A DNA stretch of 64,000 nt from Trebonia sp963811335 (GCA_963811335.1 CAWERB010000033.1:124001-188000); one strand, 5' to 3'; shown: positions 38,143 through 47,650, numbered from the stretch's first letter. Notes: generated from the letters alone by a model not told the origin. A program made the numbers and translations.

Positions 38143-39086
38143 ACGGCAGCGAGCTGCTCAGCCGGATCGCGGAGACGATCTACTGGACCGGCCGGTACGT
38201 GGAGCGCGCCGACGACACCGCGCGGCTCATCGACGTGTACATCCACCGGATGCTCGGCGAGGCCGGCCCGGATTCTGACGCCGCCTGCCGCGCGCTGTTC
38301 GGCATCCTCGGCGTCCCCGTCGAGCCCGGTGCCGAGCTCGACATCGACGTCGTGCTGTTCCGCCTCGTCTTCGAGTCGCAGTCGCCGAGCGCCATCGCCG
38401 GCTCGATGCTCGGCGCGCGGGCCGGCGCGCGCGGCATCCGCGAGGTTATCTCGAGCGAGATGTGGGAGTGCCTGAACGTCACGGCGCACTCGCTGGCCGG
38501 GCAGAAGCGCGCCGCCGAGCGACTTGGCCCGCACGTGTACCTCCGCTACGTCAGGGAGCGGTCCGCGTTGTTCTTCGGCCTGGCCGACTCCACGATGAGC
38601 CATGACGACGCGTGGCGCTTCCTGGTACTCGGCCGCAGCCTGGAGCGCGCCGACATGACCGCCAGGCTGCTGCTCGCGCGGATGTCCGCGCCCGACGACC
38701 TCGGCTGGCCGGTGCTGCTGCGGGCCTGCGGCGCGCACGAGTCCTTCATCCGCACCCACGGCTGGGCCGCCGAGCCGTACCGCGTCGCGGAGTTCCTGCT
38801 CCTTGACCGGCTGTTCCCGCGCAGCGTGGTGCACGCGCTGACCACCGCGGAGGAGTGCCTGGCGGCGCTGAGCCCCGGCCCGGTCAGGGCGGGCCTTGAC
38901 GACCCGGCGCGGCGCCCGGTCGGGCGGCTGCGCCACCGGCTGGAGTACGCCGACACGAAACAGCTCACCGCGCAGCTGCCCGAGTTGCTCAGTACCTTGC
39001 AGGAGACCTGCGTGCAGGCGAGCGAGGCGATCGCCGGGCGGTACTTCCAGTACCAGACGCCGGTCGCCTGGGAAAGGGACGGCTGA
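38139..39086 (+). CDS. alpha-E domain protein
   Basis: 315 residues, GTG at 38139 overlapping the ATP-grasp stop. All-helical; the start LLSRIAETIYWTGRYVERADDTARLIDVY is the hallmark of alpha-E proteins, with a second half-repeat FLVLGRSLERADMTARLLLARM, suggesting two similar helical halves. Conserved R-Y-x-E-R-A-D motifs are present in both. Alpha-E proteins are always found with the circularly permuted ATP-grasp enzyme and are thought to be its structural or catalytic partner in making a peptide-like product. Three bases separate it from the transglutaminase gene. Confidence 0.92.
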   Translation: MNGSELLSRIAETIYWTGRYVERADDTARLIDVYIHRMLGEAGPDSDAACRALFGILGVPVEPGAELDIDVVLFRLVFESQSPSAIAGSMLGARAGARGIREVISSEMWECLNVTAHSLAGQKRAAERLGPHVYLRYVRERSALFFGLADSTMSHDDAWRFLVLGRSLERADMTARLLLARMSAPDDLGWPVLLRACGAHESFIRTHGWAAEPYRVAEFLLLDRLFPRSVVHALTTAEECLAALSPGPVRAGLDDPARRPVGRLRHRLEYADTKQLTAQLPELLSTLQETCVQASEAIAGRYFQYQTPVAWERDG

Positions 39087-39089
39087 GGA

Positions 39090-39941
39090 GTGGGCTGGCG
39101 ACTGCGCATCGAGCACATCACCAGCGTCAGCTATGCGGGCCCGGTGCAGACCTCGTTCAACGAGGCCAGGATGACCCCGCTGACGCTGCCGTCGCAGATC
39201 ACGCACGAGGCCAGGGTGACGGCAGGCCCGGGTGTCCCCGTGTGGACGTACAACGACTACTGGGGCACCTACGTCTCCGTGTTCGACCTGCCCGAGCCGC
39301 ACGATGACCTGGTCATCCGGGCGGCCGCCACGGTGGAGACCGAGCCGTTCGGCGGCGGGGCCGCGACCGGGCGGCGGCCGTCGTGGGCGGAGCTCGGCGC
39401 GACGGCGGCCAACAGCAGGCTACTGGAGTTCCTGCTGCCCACCCCGCTGACCACGGTGGCGGAACCGATCGGTTCCGCCGCCCTCGCCGAGATCGCCGGC
39501 CTGCCACCTGACGCGGCCGCGGACGCGGTCTGCGCCCTTGTCCACGAGCACGTCACCTACCTGCCCGGCGCGACCGGCGTGCGCACCGACGCGCAGGAGG
39601 CCTGGGACAAGGGCAAAGGCGTCTGCCAGGACATGGCCCAGATCGCGGTCGCGCTGCTGCGCGCCGCCGGCCTGCCCGCCCGCTACGTCTCCGGCTACCT
39701 GCACCCGGACCCGGAGGCCGAGCCCGGCAGCACCGCCGTCGGCCAGTCCCACGCCTGGGTGGAGTACTGGGCGGGCTCGTGGACCCCGCTCGACCCCACC
39801 AGCCTCGCCCCGGTCGGCGAGCGCCACGTGGTCGTCGCCCGCGGCCGCGACTACGCCGACGTCCCGCCGCTCAAGGGCATCTACCACGGCCCGTCAGGCG
39901 GCGACATGACGGTGACCGTGGAGCTCACCAGGCTCGCCTGA
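39090..39941 (+). CDS. transglutaminase-like cysteine peptidase family protein
   Basis: 283 residues, GTG at 39090, intact. N-terminal beta-sandwich (WRLRIEHITSVSYAGPVQTSFNEARMTPL) typical of the bacterial transglutaminase N domain; catalytic core with Cys in KGVCQDMAQIAVALLRAAGLPARYVSGYLHP, His in SHAWVEYWAGSW and Asp in LDPT. These proteins hydrolyse or transfer peptide bonds. In the triad, the likely role is to process or attach the ATP-grasp product. No Anbu proteasome-type peptidase gene follows here; downstream is a TetR gene more than 230 bases away. Confidence 0.92.
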   Translation: MGWRLRIEHITSVSYAGPVQTSFNEARMTPLTLPSQITHEARVTAGPGVPVWTYNDYWGTYVSVFDLPEPHDDLVIRAAATVETEPFGGGAATGRRPSWAELGATAANSRLLEFLLPTPLTTVAEPIGSAALAEIAGLPPDAAADAVCALVHEHVTYLPGATGVRTDAQEAWDKGKGVCQDMAQIAVALLRAAGLPARYVSGYLHPDPEAEPGSTAVGQSHAWVEYWAGSWTPLDPTSLAPVGERHVVVARGRDYADVPPLKGIYHGPSGGDMTVTVELTRLA

Positions 39942-40178
39942 GATCAATCCGAACGGGCGCGTGCCTCCGCCGTCCCGCAGGCGATTTCTCCCCGGCCGGG
40001 TCAGCCGCGATCCCGCGCCGGCCCGGCCCCGGCGAGTATCCCGTCGACCACGGCGGTGACCGTCTCCTCAACCGGCGGCCAGGGATCTGCCGCAGGTCAC
40101 CCACGGGCGTCGCGGGGGCCGCCGCGTTTGCGCGCTCGGGAGCAGAGGCGCCCGCGCCGCTGCTGGCATACTTGCCGC

Positions 40179-40907
40179 ATGACCAGGCGAACGGCGAGAA
40201 GCGATGGCGGCGCCGAGCCGTCGGCCATGCTGCGGTCGCAGCACGCCGAGGCCACCCGCCGGGCCGTGCTCGACGCCGCGAAGTCCCTGTTCGGCCGGCA
40301 GGGCTACGCGCAGACTTCGGTCGACGAGATCGCGGACGCGGCCCGGGTCACCAAGGGCGCGGTGTACCACCACTTCGCGGGCAAGGAGGCGCTGTTCCGC
40401 GCCGTGTACGCGGAGGTGGAAACCGCTGCGCAGGCCCGCGTGCTGAGCGCGGGGAACGCGGGCATGGCGCCGGTCGACCAGATGGTCGCGATGATGAACG
40501 CCTACCTGGATGCCGCGCTCGACATCGAGATCCGGCGGATCACGCTCGTCGACGGGCCGGCCATCGTCGGCCAGGAGATCGACAACAACGCCGAGCAGCA
40601 GCCGGGATACACGGCGACGCGGGCGTTCCTCGCCACGGCCATAGCGAGCGGCGAGATCATGGACCTCGACCCCGGCGCGCTCACCGGCCTGCTCGGCGGC
40701 ATGGCGTGGGTGGCCGGCCTGCTCATCGCGCGCGCCGGCGACCCCGACGAGACCAGGGCCGAACTCGGCCGCGCACTCGACGCGATGCTCCGCGGCCTGG
40801 CCCGGGGCAACAACCTCGCCGCAGCGAACAGCCCCGCGCCCGCGGACAGCCCCGCGCCTGCGCACGGCCGGCCGGGCAACCGCCCCGCTCCAGGCGGCGA
40901 GAGGTAA
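40179..40907 (+). CDS. TetR-family transcriptional regulator
   Basis: ATG at 40179 chosen because the HTH follows soon after; the frame is open upstream to 40056 without family sequence. DNA-binding domain: EATRRAVLDAAKSLFGRQGYAQTSVDEIADAARVTKGAVYHHFAGKEALFRAVY (residues ~24-77). The ligand domain is helical (MVAMMNAYLDAALDIEIRRITLVDGPAIVG...). The C-terminus is a low-complexity Ala/Pro/Asn tail (NSPAPADSPAPAHG). An inverted repeat 38-54 bases downstream of its stop, over the start of the hydrolase gene, is the likely operator, so this regulator probably represses the hydrolase next to it. Confidence 0.88.
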   Translation: MTRRTARSDGGAEPSAMLRSQHAEATRRAVLDAAKSLFGRQGYAQTSVDEIADAARVTKGAVYHHFAGKEALFRAVYAEVETAAQARVLSAGNAGMAPVDQMVAMMNAYLDAALDIEIRRITLVDGPAIVGQEIDNNAEQQPGYTATRAFLATAIASGEIMDLDPGALTGLLGGMAWVAGLLIARAGDPDETRAELGRALDAMLRGLARGNNLAAANSPAPADSPAPAHGRPGNRPAPGGER

Positions 40908-40924
40908 ACCTTCGCGCACGGGGG

Positions 40925-40961
40925 TTGTTCTTATCGCATACCGAGAGTATGTTTTATACTC
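40925..40961 (+). promoter_or_regulatory. promoter and TetR operator of the hydrolase gene
   Basis: TTGTTC (40925-40930) and TATGTT (40948-40953) are spaced 17 bases, a good sigma-70-type promoter; the start would fall at about 40960-40962, on the ATG at 40962, giving a leaderless mRNA. Two overlapping inverted repeats cover the -10 region: CATAC-cgaga-GTATG (40937-40951) and GAGTAT-gtttt-ATACTC (40945-40961). Confidence 0.6.
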
Positions 40962-41817
40962 ATGGAATCCGGAATGCTGGAAACCCGTCTTGGCCCCGTG
41001 GCCTGGCAGTCGTCCGGTCGCGGTCCCGCACTCGTCTTCTTCGCCGGCGCCCTCGCGAACCATGACCTGTGGCGCGACGTCATCGCGAAACTCGATGACC
41101 GCTACCGCTGCGTCACCGTCGACCTTCCGCTCGGTGCCCACCCGTCACCGCTCACGTCGGGCGCGGACCGGTCGGCCACCTCGCTTGCCCGGCTGCTTCT
41201 CGACTGCCTCGACCTGCTCGACCTGCACGACGCCACCGTGGCCGCCAATGACACGGCGGGCGGGCTGCTGCTGCTGTCGCTGGCCACCGGGCACCAGGCG
41301 CTCGGCCGGATCGGCCGGCTGGTGCTGACCAACTGCGAGAGCTACGACCAGTTCCCGCCCGATGCGCTCAAGCGGGCGTCGGCGGCATGCCGCGCGCTCC
41401 CCGGTCTCGCCAGGGCCATGATCCGGCTGCAGCTGAGCTGCGCAGGCCGCCCTGCGGCGCACCCTGGCCACCGTGACCGCGAGCGGACTCGACCGCGACC
41501 GGGCGGAATCCTTCTTCGGCCCGGCCAGGCGTGATCGCCGGGTTGCCGGGGACCTGGTGGCGGCCATGGCGGGCTTCCGCCCGCAGCTCCTCATCGACGC
41601 CGCCGCGGTGATCCCGGAGTTCGGCCAGCCGGTGCTGCTGATCTGGGGCGAGCGGTGCCGGTTCTTCCCCGTATCGCAGGCGCAGCGGCTCGCGGCGGAT
41701 TTCCCGCAGGCCACGCTCATCACCGTTCCCGACGCCAAGACCTGGGTTCCCGTCGACAACCCGGCCGCCGTGGCCGGCGCCATCGCCGAGTTCGTGCCCG
41801 CGCACGGCGCGGTGTGA
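40962..41817 (+). CDS. alpha/beta hydrolase under TetR control (one frameshift)
   Basis: Starts at the ATG at 40962 (ATG 40974 also possible). N-terminal strands LETRLGPVAWQSSGRGPALVFFAGALANHDLWRDVIAKLDD and CVTVDLPLGAHPSP fit an alpha/beta hydrolase. At the nucleophile elbow it has VAANDTAGGLLLLSLA, that is Asp in place of Ser in G-x-S/D-x-G, as in haloalkane-dehalogenase-like enzymes. After ARAMIRLQLS the frame breaks (~41450) and continues with RDLVAAMAGFRPQLL, PVLLIWGERCRFFPVSQAQRLAADFP and a C-terminal helix ending at 41817. The usual catalytic His motif is replaced by VPDAKTWVPVDNP, so activity is doubtful or unusual. Substrate unknown. Confidence 0.78.
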
Positions 41818-41982
41818 GCCGACCGGAGCAGCACATCGGCGAGACCGCGCAGCCGCGCCGCCCGCGACGACCCGCGCCGCGGTACAACTCCAAGCCGGGC
41901 CGTCCCGCCGTCCCGCCGCGGGCGGCCCGGCCCGGCGGGCCGGGCCGCGTCAGCGGACTTACCGGTAAACAAATCACGACAA

Positions 41983-42017
41983 GTAAAGAAAAGACGTTGC
42001 GAACGTCTTTTCTTTAC
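41983..42017. terminator. strong bidirectional hairpin terminator
   Basis: GTAAAGAAAAGACGTT (41983-41998), loop GCG, then the exact complement (42002-42017). The stem's A-rich 5' side and T-rich 3' side act as an A/T-flanked terminator for both strands. It separates the hydrolase unit from the MarR-ABC operon. The short direct motif CCGGTAAA stands on both sides of it. Confidence 0.75.
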
Positions 42018-42158
42018 TGCCGGTAAAAAGTTTACCTGATACGAAATTCTACTGGAAATTCAGTGGCGGCGGGGGGTAAGCCGGGGCCGGGCCGCCGCCG
42101 CGCCACCAGCACGCCCCCGGTCCCCGCCGCAGCGGCGTTCGCCGCAAGATGAACCAAT

Positions 42159-42185
42159 TTTGAGGTCAAAATATTTGACCTCAAA
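42159..42185. promoter_or_regulatory. MarR-type operator in front of the ABC operon
   Basis: TTTGAGGTCAAA (42159-42170), ATA, TTTGACCTCAAA (42174-42185): a perfect 12-bp inverted repeat, 24 bases before the first possible start of the MarR gene. The size, AT-rich core and position are those of MarR operators, so the MarR protein very likely represses its own operon here. Confidence 0.7.
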
Positions 42186-42208
42186 CCTCTTATCGCCGAT
42201 ACTGAAGC

Positions 42209-42812
42209 GTGCCTTCCGTGGAGTCTGCAGCAGGCCGACGCCGTCGGGCCAGGGGGAGCGGCGACCGGGCCGCTGCCGCCCGGTGCGAGTTCCTGCGCGC
42301 CCCTCGGGCCGGACGGCAAGCCTATCGACTGGGGGAAGTGGCCGGGCGGGCTGATCGTGTTCCCCGGCGACGTCCCGCTGCACGGGCTCGTGCTCGCCGC
42401 CAGCCGGCTGCTCGGCGCCTACGGCCAGCAGACCGTCAACGCGGCCGGGCTGAAGGTCAGCATGGCCGGCCTTGGCGTGCTGCGGGCGCTGATGGCCAGG
42501 GACGGCCTGAAGTCGACCGAGGTCGCCGAGCAGGCCTGGTGCACGCCTGGCACGGTCACCAGCGTGGTGAATACCCTGGTCAAGGACGGCTTCGTCGAGC
42601 GCAGGCCCGACGAGGCCGACCGCCGGGTGGTGCGGCTCTACATCACCGACCAGGGCCGGGCCCTGATCTCCTACTACGTCCCCCAGGCGGCCGCCCGGTG
42701 GCGTAAAGCATTCGACTTCGTGGACGAGGCCGACGAGGCTGTCGTCCGGGGGTTCTTCATCCAGCTGATCGATCATCTGAGCCAGCTACTGCGAGAGGAA
42801 CGCGGCGTATGA
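42209..42812 (+). CDS. MarR-family regulator of the ABC exporter (N-terminal frameshift)
   Basis: The winged-helix part is clear: VPLHGLVLAASRLLGAYGQQTV, GLGVLRALMARDGLKSTEVAEQAWCTPGTVTSVVNTLVKDGFVERRPDEADRRVVRLYITDQGRALI, that is the dimer helix, recognition helix (TPGTVTSVVNTLV) and wing (DEADRRVVRLYI). In-frame sequence PLGPDGKPIDWGKWPGGLIVFPGD reads upstream of the GTG at 42357, so the real start is probably the GTG at 42209 with a shift near 42250. The stop overlaps the ABC gene start (ATGA at 42809). With the operator at 42159 it forms a self-regulated drug-export operon. Confidence 0.8.
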
Positions 42813-43814
42813 CGACCGTGACCGCGCGGGCCAAGGACAACGGATCACCGGCGGTGACGTCGGCGATCAGGACCGAGGGCCTGCGCAAGACCTATAAGTC
42901 AAGCCGCGGCGACGTGGAGGCGGTGCGCGGCATCGACCTCGACATCCCGCAGGGCGAGTTCTTCGGCCTGCTCGGCCCGAACGGCGCGGGCAAGTCCACC
43001 ACCATCGGCATGCTCACCACGCTGGTCGCCCCAACCGGCGGCCGGGCCTGGGTGGCCGGCCACGACGTCACCAGGGACACGGTGGCGGTCAAGCGGCGGA
43101 TCGGCGTCGTCACCCAGAACAACACGCTCGACATGCAGCTCACGGTGGCGGAGAACCTGGAATTCCGCAGCCGGTTCTTCGGCCTGCCCACCGGGGTCGC
43201 GGCAAGGCGGGCGGCGCAGCTCATCGACGCGTTCGGGCTGACCGACAGGAAGAACGCGATGGCCGACCAGCTGTCGGGCGGCCAGGCCCGCCGGCTGATG
43301 ATCGCCCGCGCCCTGGTCCACCAGCCCGACGTGCTGTTCCTCGACGAGCCGACCGCGGGCCTCGACCCGCAGACCCGGGTCAACCTGTGGGAGATCCTCC
43401 AGGTGCTGCACGCGCAGCGGCCAGTCGATCCTGCTCACCACGCACTACATGGAGGAGGCCGAGGCGCTCTGCGACCGGATCGCGGTCGTCGACCACGGCA
43501 AGATCCTCGCCGAGGGCTCGGTTGACGAGCTGCTCGCGAACTCCGGCGCGCAGACGGTCGTCACCATCCGCTACGAGGAGCCGGTACCTGACGGGCTCGC
43601 CGAGCGGGCCGGCCTGACCGGGCGCCCCGGCGTCACCAAGGTGGAAGCCGACGGCGACCAGCTCCGCGTCTTCGCCGCCGACCCCGAGGGCCTGCTCGGC
43701 GACCTGGTGAACATCGGCGCCGCCAACGGCCTGCACGTCCGGGACGCCACCCAGGCGAAGCCGAGCCTGGAGACCGCCTTCCTCGCCCTGACCGGCCGCG
43801 AGTACCGGGAGTAG
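42809..43814 (+). CDS. DrrA-type ABC exporter ATP-binding protein (one frameshift)
   Basis: ATG at 42809. Walker A GPNGAGKST, Q-loop VVTQNNTLDMQLTVAENLEF, signature LSGGQARRLMIA, Walker B VLFLDEPTAGLDP; then a break near 43422, after which SILLTTHYMEEAEALCDRIAVVDHGKILAEG gives the switch His and the DrrA-like C-terminus (PSLETAFLALTGREYRE). The family exports drugs, polyketides or lipids with a separate ABC-2 permease, which follows 5 bases downstream. One or two bases are probably missing or extra at CAGCGGCCAGTCG. Confidence 0.88.
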
Positions 43815-43819
43815 AGATC

Positions 43820-44936
43820 ATGGCCATCACAGCGAACACCCGGCCGGGCAAGCCCGCCAACATCGGCACGGCATCCAGCGACGACGCCCCCGTCGCGGCG
43901 TCGGTCGCCGCGCTCATCACCGACGCGCCGGTCCCGCACCCGACCCTGTGGAAGACGTTCGCCGCGATGATGGCGCGCGAGTTCCGCGTACTCGGCAGGA
44001 ACGCGCCGTCCACCTTCATCAGGGCGGTCCTGCAGCCGCTGCTGTTCGCGTTCGTCTTCGCCTACGTCATGCCGAAGATCGGCAGCGGCTTCTCGGTGGC
44101 GGCCAGCCCAGGCGCCACGGCGGGCAGCATCAACTTCGCCACAATCCTCGTGCCCGGCCTCATGGGCTCGATGTTCCTCATGCAGGGCATGTTCGGCACC
44201 ACGATGCCGCTGATCATGGAGTTCTCCTGGCAGCGCACCATCGAGGACCGTGCCCTCGCGCCGGTACCGATCCGGCGTGCTCGGTATCCAGAAGATCACC
44301 GCGGGTGCGATCCAGGCGTTCATCGGCGCCGCGATCGTCTTCCCCGTCGTCTACTGGGTGCACGCTCCAGGCCAGGGCCCGCACGTCCACGTGACCAACT
44401 GGTTCCTGCTCGCCGTGGTCATGGTCTTCTCCTCGACGCTCACCGCGTCGCTCGGCCTGTGGCTCGGCACGGTCGTCGACCCGCGCAAGATCCAGATGAT
44501 CTTCGCCGTCATCCTGCTGCCGATCACGATGCTGGGGTGCGTCTACTACCCGTGGTCCGCACTGCACGCGATCCGCTGGCTGCAGATCGTCACGCTGATC
44601 AACCCGATGGTCTACATGACCGAGGGCCTGCGGGCCGCGCTGACCCCGGGCCTGGGCCACATGGCCCTCTGGGCGATCATGCTCGCCCTGGTCGGCGGCA
44701 CCCTCGCCTTCGGCGGCATGGCCGTCCGCACCTTCCGCAACCGCGTCATCAACTTACCTGGCGCGGCTGACGCGGCCCTCGTCCCAGACCGGCTCAAGGG
44801 CCTCGCGGACCGCGCCGTCCGCGCCGAAGATGAGGAACCGGTCGAAGGTCCGCGCGAACCACCGGTCGTGGGTGACCGCGAGGACGGTCCCCTCGTAGCT
44901 TTCAAGACCGTCCTGCAGCGCCTCGGCCGACTCTAG
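43820..44936 (+). CDS. ABC-2 type exporter permease (one frameshift, stop uncertain)
   Basis: ATG at 43820. A cytoplasmic start rich in T/A/P, then FAAMMAREFRVLGRNAPSTFIRAVLQPLLFAFVFAYVMPKIG, two to three helices (GSINFATILVPGLMGSMFLMQGMF), a break near 44270, then LGIQKITAGAIQAFIGAAIVFPVVYW, LLAVVMVFSSTLTASLGLWLGTVV and IFAVILLPITMLGCVYYPWSAL: six segments as in ABC-2 permeases. The protein should end soon after FGGMAVRTFRNRVIN; the frame runs on to 44936 only because no stop occurs, reading antisense through the start of the ABC-F gene's 3' end, so a stop has probably been lost near 44755. Confidence 0.82.
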
Positions 44937-46375
44937 GTCGAGGTTGTCCGTCGGCTCGTCGAGCAGCAGCGCGGTCGAGCCCTCAAGTTCGAGCAGCAGG
45001 ATCTGGAACCGGGCCTGCTGCCCGCCGGACAGCTTGCCGAACAGCTGGTCGCCCTGCCGTTCGAGCTCATAGCGGCGCAGCACGCTCATCGCGGCACCGC
45101 GGTCCCGCGCGTGGACGTCCCAGAGGATCCCGGTGAGCGTCCGTCCCTCTAGGTCCGGGTGCGCGTGGGTCTGCGCGAAGAACCCGGGCACCACCCGCGC
45201 GCCGAGCTTCCAGCTCCCGGTGTGCGCCACCGGCTGCCCGGCGAGCAGCCGCAGGAAATGCGACTTGCCGGAACCGTTCGAGCCGAGCACCGCGACGCGC
45301 TCGCCGTAGAACACCTCGAGGTCGAACGGCTTCATCAGCCCGGTGAGCTCAAGCTTGGCGCAGGTGACGGCCCGCACGCCGGTGCGCCCGCCGCGCAGCC
45401 GCATCTTGATGTCCTGCCTGCGCGGCGGCTCGGGCGGCGGCCCCGCCTCCTCGTACTTCCGCAGCCGCGTCTGCGCGGCGGCGTAGCGGGACGCCATCGC
45501 GTCGCTGTTCGCGGCGTACTGCCGCATGTCGAGCACGAGCTTCTTCAGCTGGGCGTGCTTCTCGTCCCAGCGGCGGCGCAGTTCCTCGAACCGCTCGAAC
45601 CGCTGCGCCCGCGCCTCGTGATAGCTGCCGAACCCCCCGCCGTGCACCCACGTGTCTGAGCCGCCCGGCGCGGGCTCGACGCTGACGATCTTCGACGCCG
45701 CCCGCGCGAGCAGTTCCCTGTCGTGCGAGACGAACAGCACGGTCTTGCCGGTCTCCCGCAAGCTGCTCCTCAAGCCAGCGCTTGCCCGGCACGTCCAGGT
45801 AGTTGTCCGGCTCGTCGAGCAGCAGCACCTCGTCGGGACCGCGCAGCAGCGCCTCGAGCACCAGCCGCTTCTGCTCGCCGCCGGATAGCGTCGCCACGCC
45901 CCGCCACTGGGCCTTCTCATACGGGCACGCCGAGCGCGGACATCGTGCACATGTCCCACACCGTCTCCGCGGCGTACCCGCCCGCGTCCGCCCAGTCGCT
46001 CAGCGCCTGCGCGTACGCCATCTGGTCGGCCTCGCCGTCGCGCTCCATGATCGCCAGCTCGGCCGCGTCCACGGCGCCGGCCGCGTCGCGGATCGCCGGC
46101 CGCGCCACGGACACCAGCAGGTCACGCACCGTCCGGTCGTCCCGCCATGACCCGACGAACTGCGGCATCACGCCGAGCCCGCCGCTGGTGGTGACCGTCC
46201 CCGCGTCTGGCTTCAGCTCCCCGGAGATGATCTTCAGTAGCGTGCTCTTGCCCGTCCCGTTCGGGCCGACAAGGGCGAGCACGTCGCCCTGCCCGACCCG
46301 GAAGCTCGCGTCGGACAGCAGCATCCGGCCGTCGGGCAGGTAGTAGTCGACGTGCGCGACCTGCAGATGGCCCAT
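44754..46375 (-). CDS. ABC-F family ATPase (two frameshifts)
   Basis: Start taken as the ATG at 46375 (MGHLQVAHVDYYLPDGRMLLSD). Two ABC domains without membrane parts: Walker A GPNGTGKST with LSGGEQKR, VLLLDEPDNYLD and SHDREL; then GSNGSGKSHFLRLLAG with LSGGQQARFQ, ALLLDEPTDNLD and THDRWF. Breaks near 45905 and 45770. Between the domains lies the charged linker (RAQRFERFEELRRRWDEKHAQLKKL). ABC-F proteins bind the ribosome; some protect it against antibiotics, others act in translation control. Note Ser-His after GSGK in the second Walker A (usual is GKS/T-T), unusual but compatible. Placed convergent to an exporter operon and beside a MarR gene. Confidence 0.85.
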
Positions 46376-46417
46376 GCCGGCCATCATGGCCGACGCGCCG
46401 GACCGCGGGCAAACGGG

Positions 46418-46885
46418 TTACCGCGTGTCCTGGCGGCGTAGCTCGGTCTCGAGCAGGTCCATGGCCTTGAGGAAGGCTTCCTGCTCGCTGGGGGAGAGCT
46501 TGTCGAGGACGCGGGCGATCGGACTGGCGGCGCCGTCGAGCCATTCGCCGACCAGGGCGGCCTGAGCGGGGGTGATGGCGACGATGGTGCGCCGCCGGTC
46601 GGCGGGGTCGGGGTGCCGTTCGATGAAGCCCGCGCGGTCGAGGTCGGCGAGGACGCCGCTGACGGTGGGCAGGGTCAGGCCAAGCCTGACGGCCAGTTCG
46701 CTGACGGTGACCGGGCCGCCGCGAATCTGCTGGAGGGCGGCGACGTGCCGGGGGCCGAGCGGTGCGCTCGCCAAGGGCGCGGCGCGGTCCTGCCAGCGCC
46801 GCATCCCGCGCGTGACGCGGGGAAACAACTGCATGAGCCGCAGGCACGCCGCGGAGTGCCGCGAGCTGTCGGTTTCGTCGGCCAT
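46418..46885 (-). CDS. MarR-family regulator
   Basis: 155 residues, intact, ATG at 46885. Winged helix: LGPRHVAALQQIRGGPVTVSELAVRLGLTLPTVSGVLADLDRAGFIERHPDPADRRRTIVAITPAQAALV, with the DxRR wing. Helices at both ends form the dimer interface. It is read divergently from the yceI gene; the 89 bases between them hold an AT-rich inverted repeat (46930-46948) that is its likely binding site. It could control yceI, itself, or the ABC-F gene downstream (42 bases). Confidence 0.88.
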   Translation of the reverse strand: MADETDSSRHSAACLRLMQLFPRVTRGMRRWQDRAAPLASAPLGPRHVAALQQIRGGPVTVSELAVRLGLTLPTVSGVLADLDRAGFIERHPDPADRRRTIVAITPAQAALVGEWLDGAASPIARVLDKLSPSEQEAFLKAMDLLETELRRQDTR

Positions 46886-46929
46886 GCCCCTCCCTTTGAC
46901 ACCTGGGAGCCCATTATATATGGTTCCAG

Positions 46930-46948
46930 TAACAAAATAGTTTTGCTA
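46930..46948. promoter_or_regulatory. MarR operator between marR and yceI
   Basis: TAACAAAA-TAG-TTTTGCTA: the arms match except at one position. It lies in an AT-rich stretch uncommon in this genome, 27 bases before the yceI start and 45 before the MarR start. Confidence 0.55.
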
Positions 46949-46974
46949 TCAGAAGAAAATTAAAGGGAGACGGC

Positions 46975-47525
46975 ATGACGGAATCAGGGCAGACCACCCC
47001 ATCAACGGCGGGGGAGCTGCTGCAGGACGGGAAGCTCGCCGGGTCCTGGGCCCTCGATGCTGCCAGGTCCGAGATCGGGCTCAAGAGCAAGAGCATGTGG
47101 GGCATGCTCGCGGTCAACGGCGTATTCCGCGAGGTCACCGGGAGCGGCACGGTATCGGCGTCCGGGGACGTTACCGGCACGGTCACGGTGGCCGCGGGTC
47201 GGTCGACACCAAGCAGAAGAAGCGGGATGAGCACCTGCGCTCGGCGCACTTCTTCGACGTCGCCAGCACCCCGGACATCACCTTCACCGCCGAGCAGGTC
47301 ACGCCGTCCGGCGCGGGCGTCACCGTGACCGGGGCACTCACCGTCCGGGACCGCACTCGTCCGGTGACCTTCCCCGCGCGGGTCACCGTCCTCGACGGAA
47401 CACAGGTGGAGCTGGACGGCGAGCTCCAGGTCAACCGGTCGGACTTCGGCCTGACCTGGAACCAGCTGGGCATGGTCTCGGTGCACAACACGATCACCGT
47501 CCACGCGGTATTCACCAGGCAGTAA
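46975..47525 (+). CDS. YceI-like lipocalin-fold protein (one frameshift)
   Basis: ATG at 46975 after AAAGGGAGA. Sequence LAGSWALDAARSEIGLKSKSMWGMLAVNGVFREVTGSGTVSASGDVTGTVTV is the YceI start; after a break near 47200 it goes on with SVDTKQKKRDEHLRSAHFFDVASTPDITFTAEQV and GALTVRDRTRPVTFPARVTV, ending FGLTWNQLGMVSVHNTITVHAVF. No signal peptide, so it is cytoplasmic, as usual in actinobacteria. YceI proteins bind isoprenoid-like lipids (polyprenyl pyrophosphates); their role is stress-linked. The natural length is ~183 residues. Confidence 0.87.
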
Positions 47526-47650
47526 AGACCAGCCCGGCATCGTCGCCGTCCGCGACAGCATGAACGCGCACGCGGCTGCGCTCGCCTTCCCGCCGTCCGC
47601 TTGGCGCGTGCGCCTGACCGGCCCGGAGCGCTAGCCGCCGCGGGCGGCGG

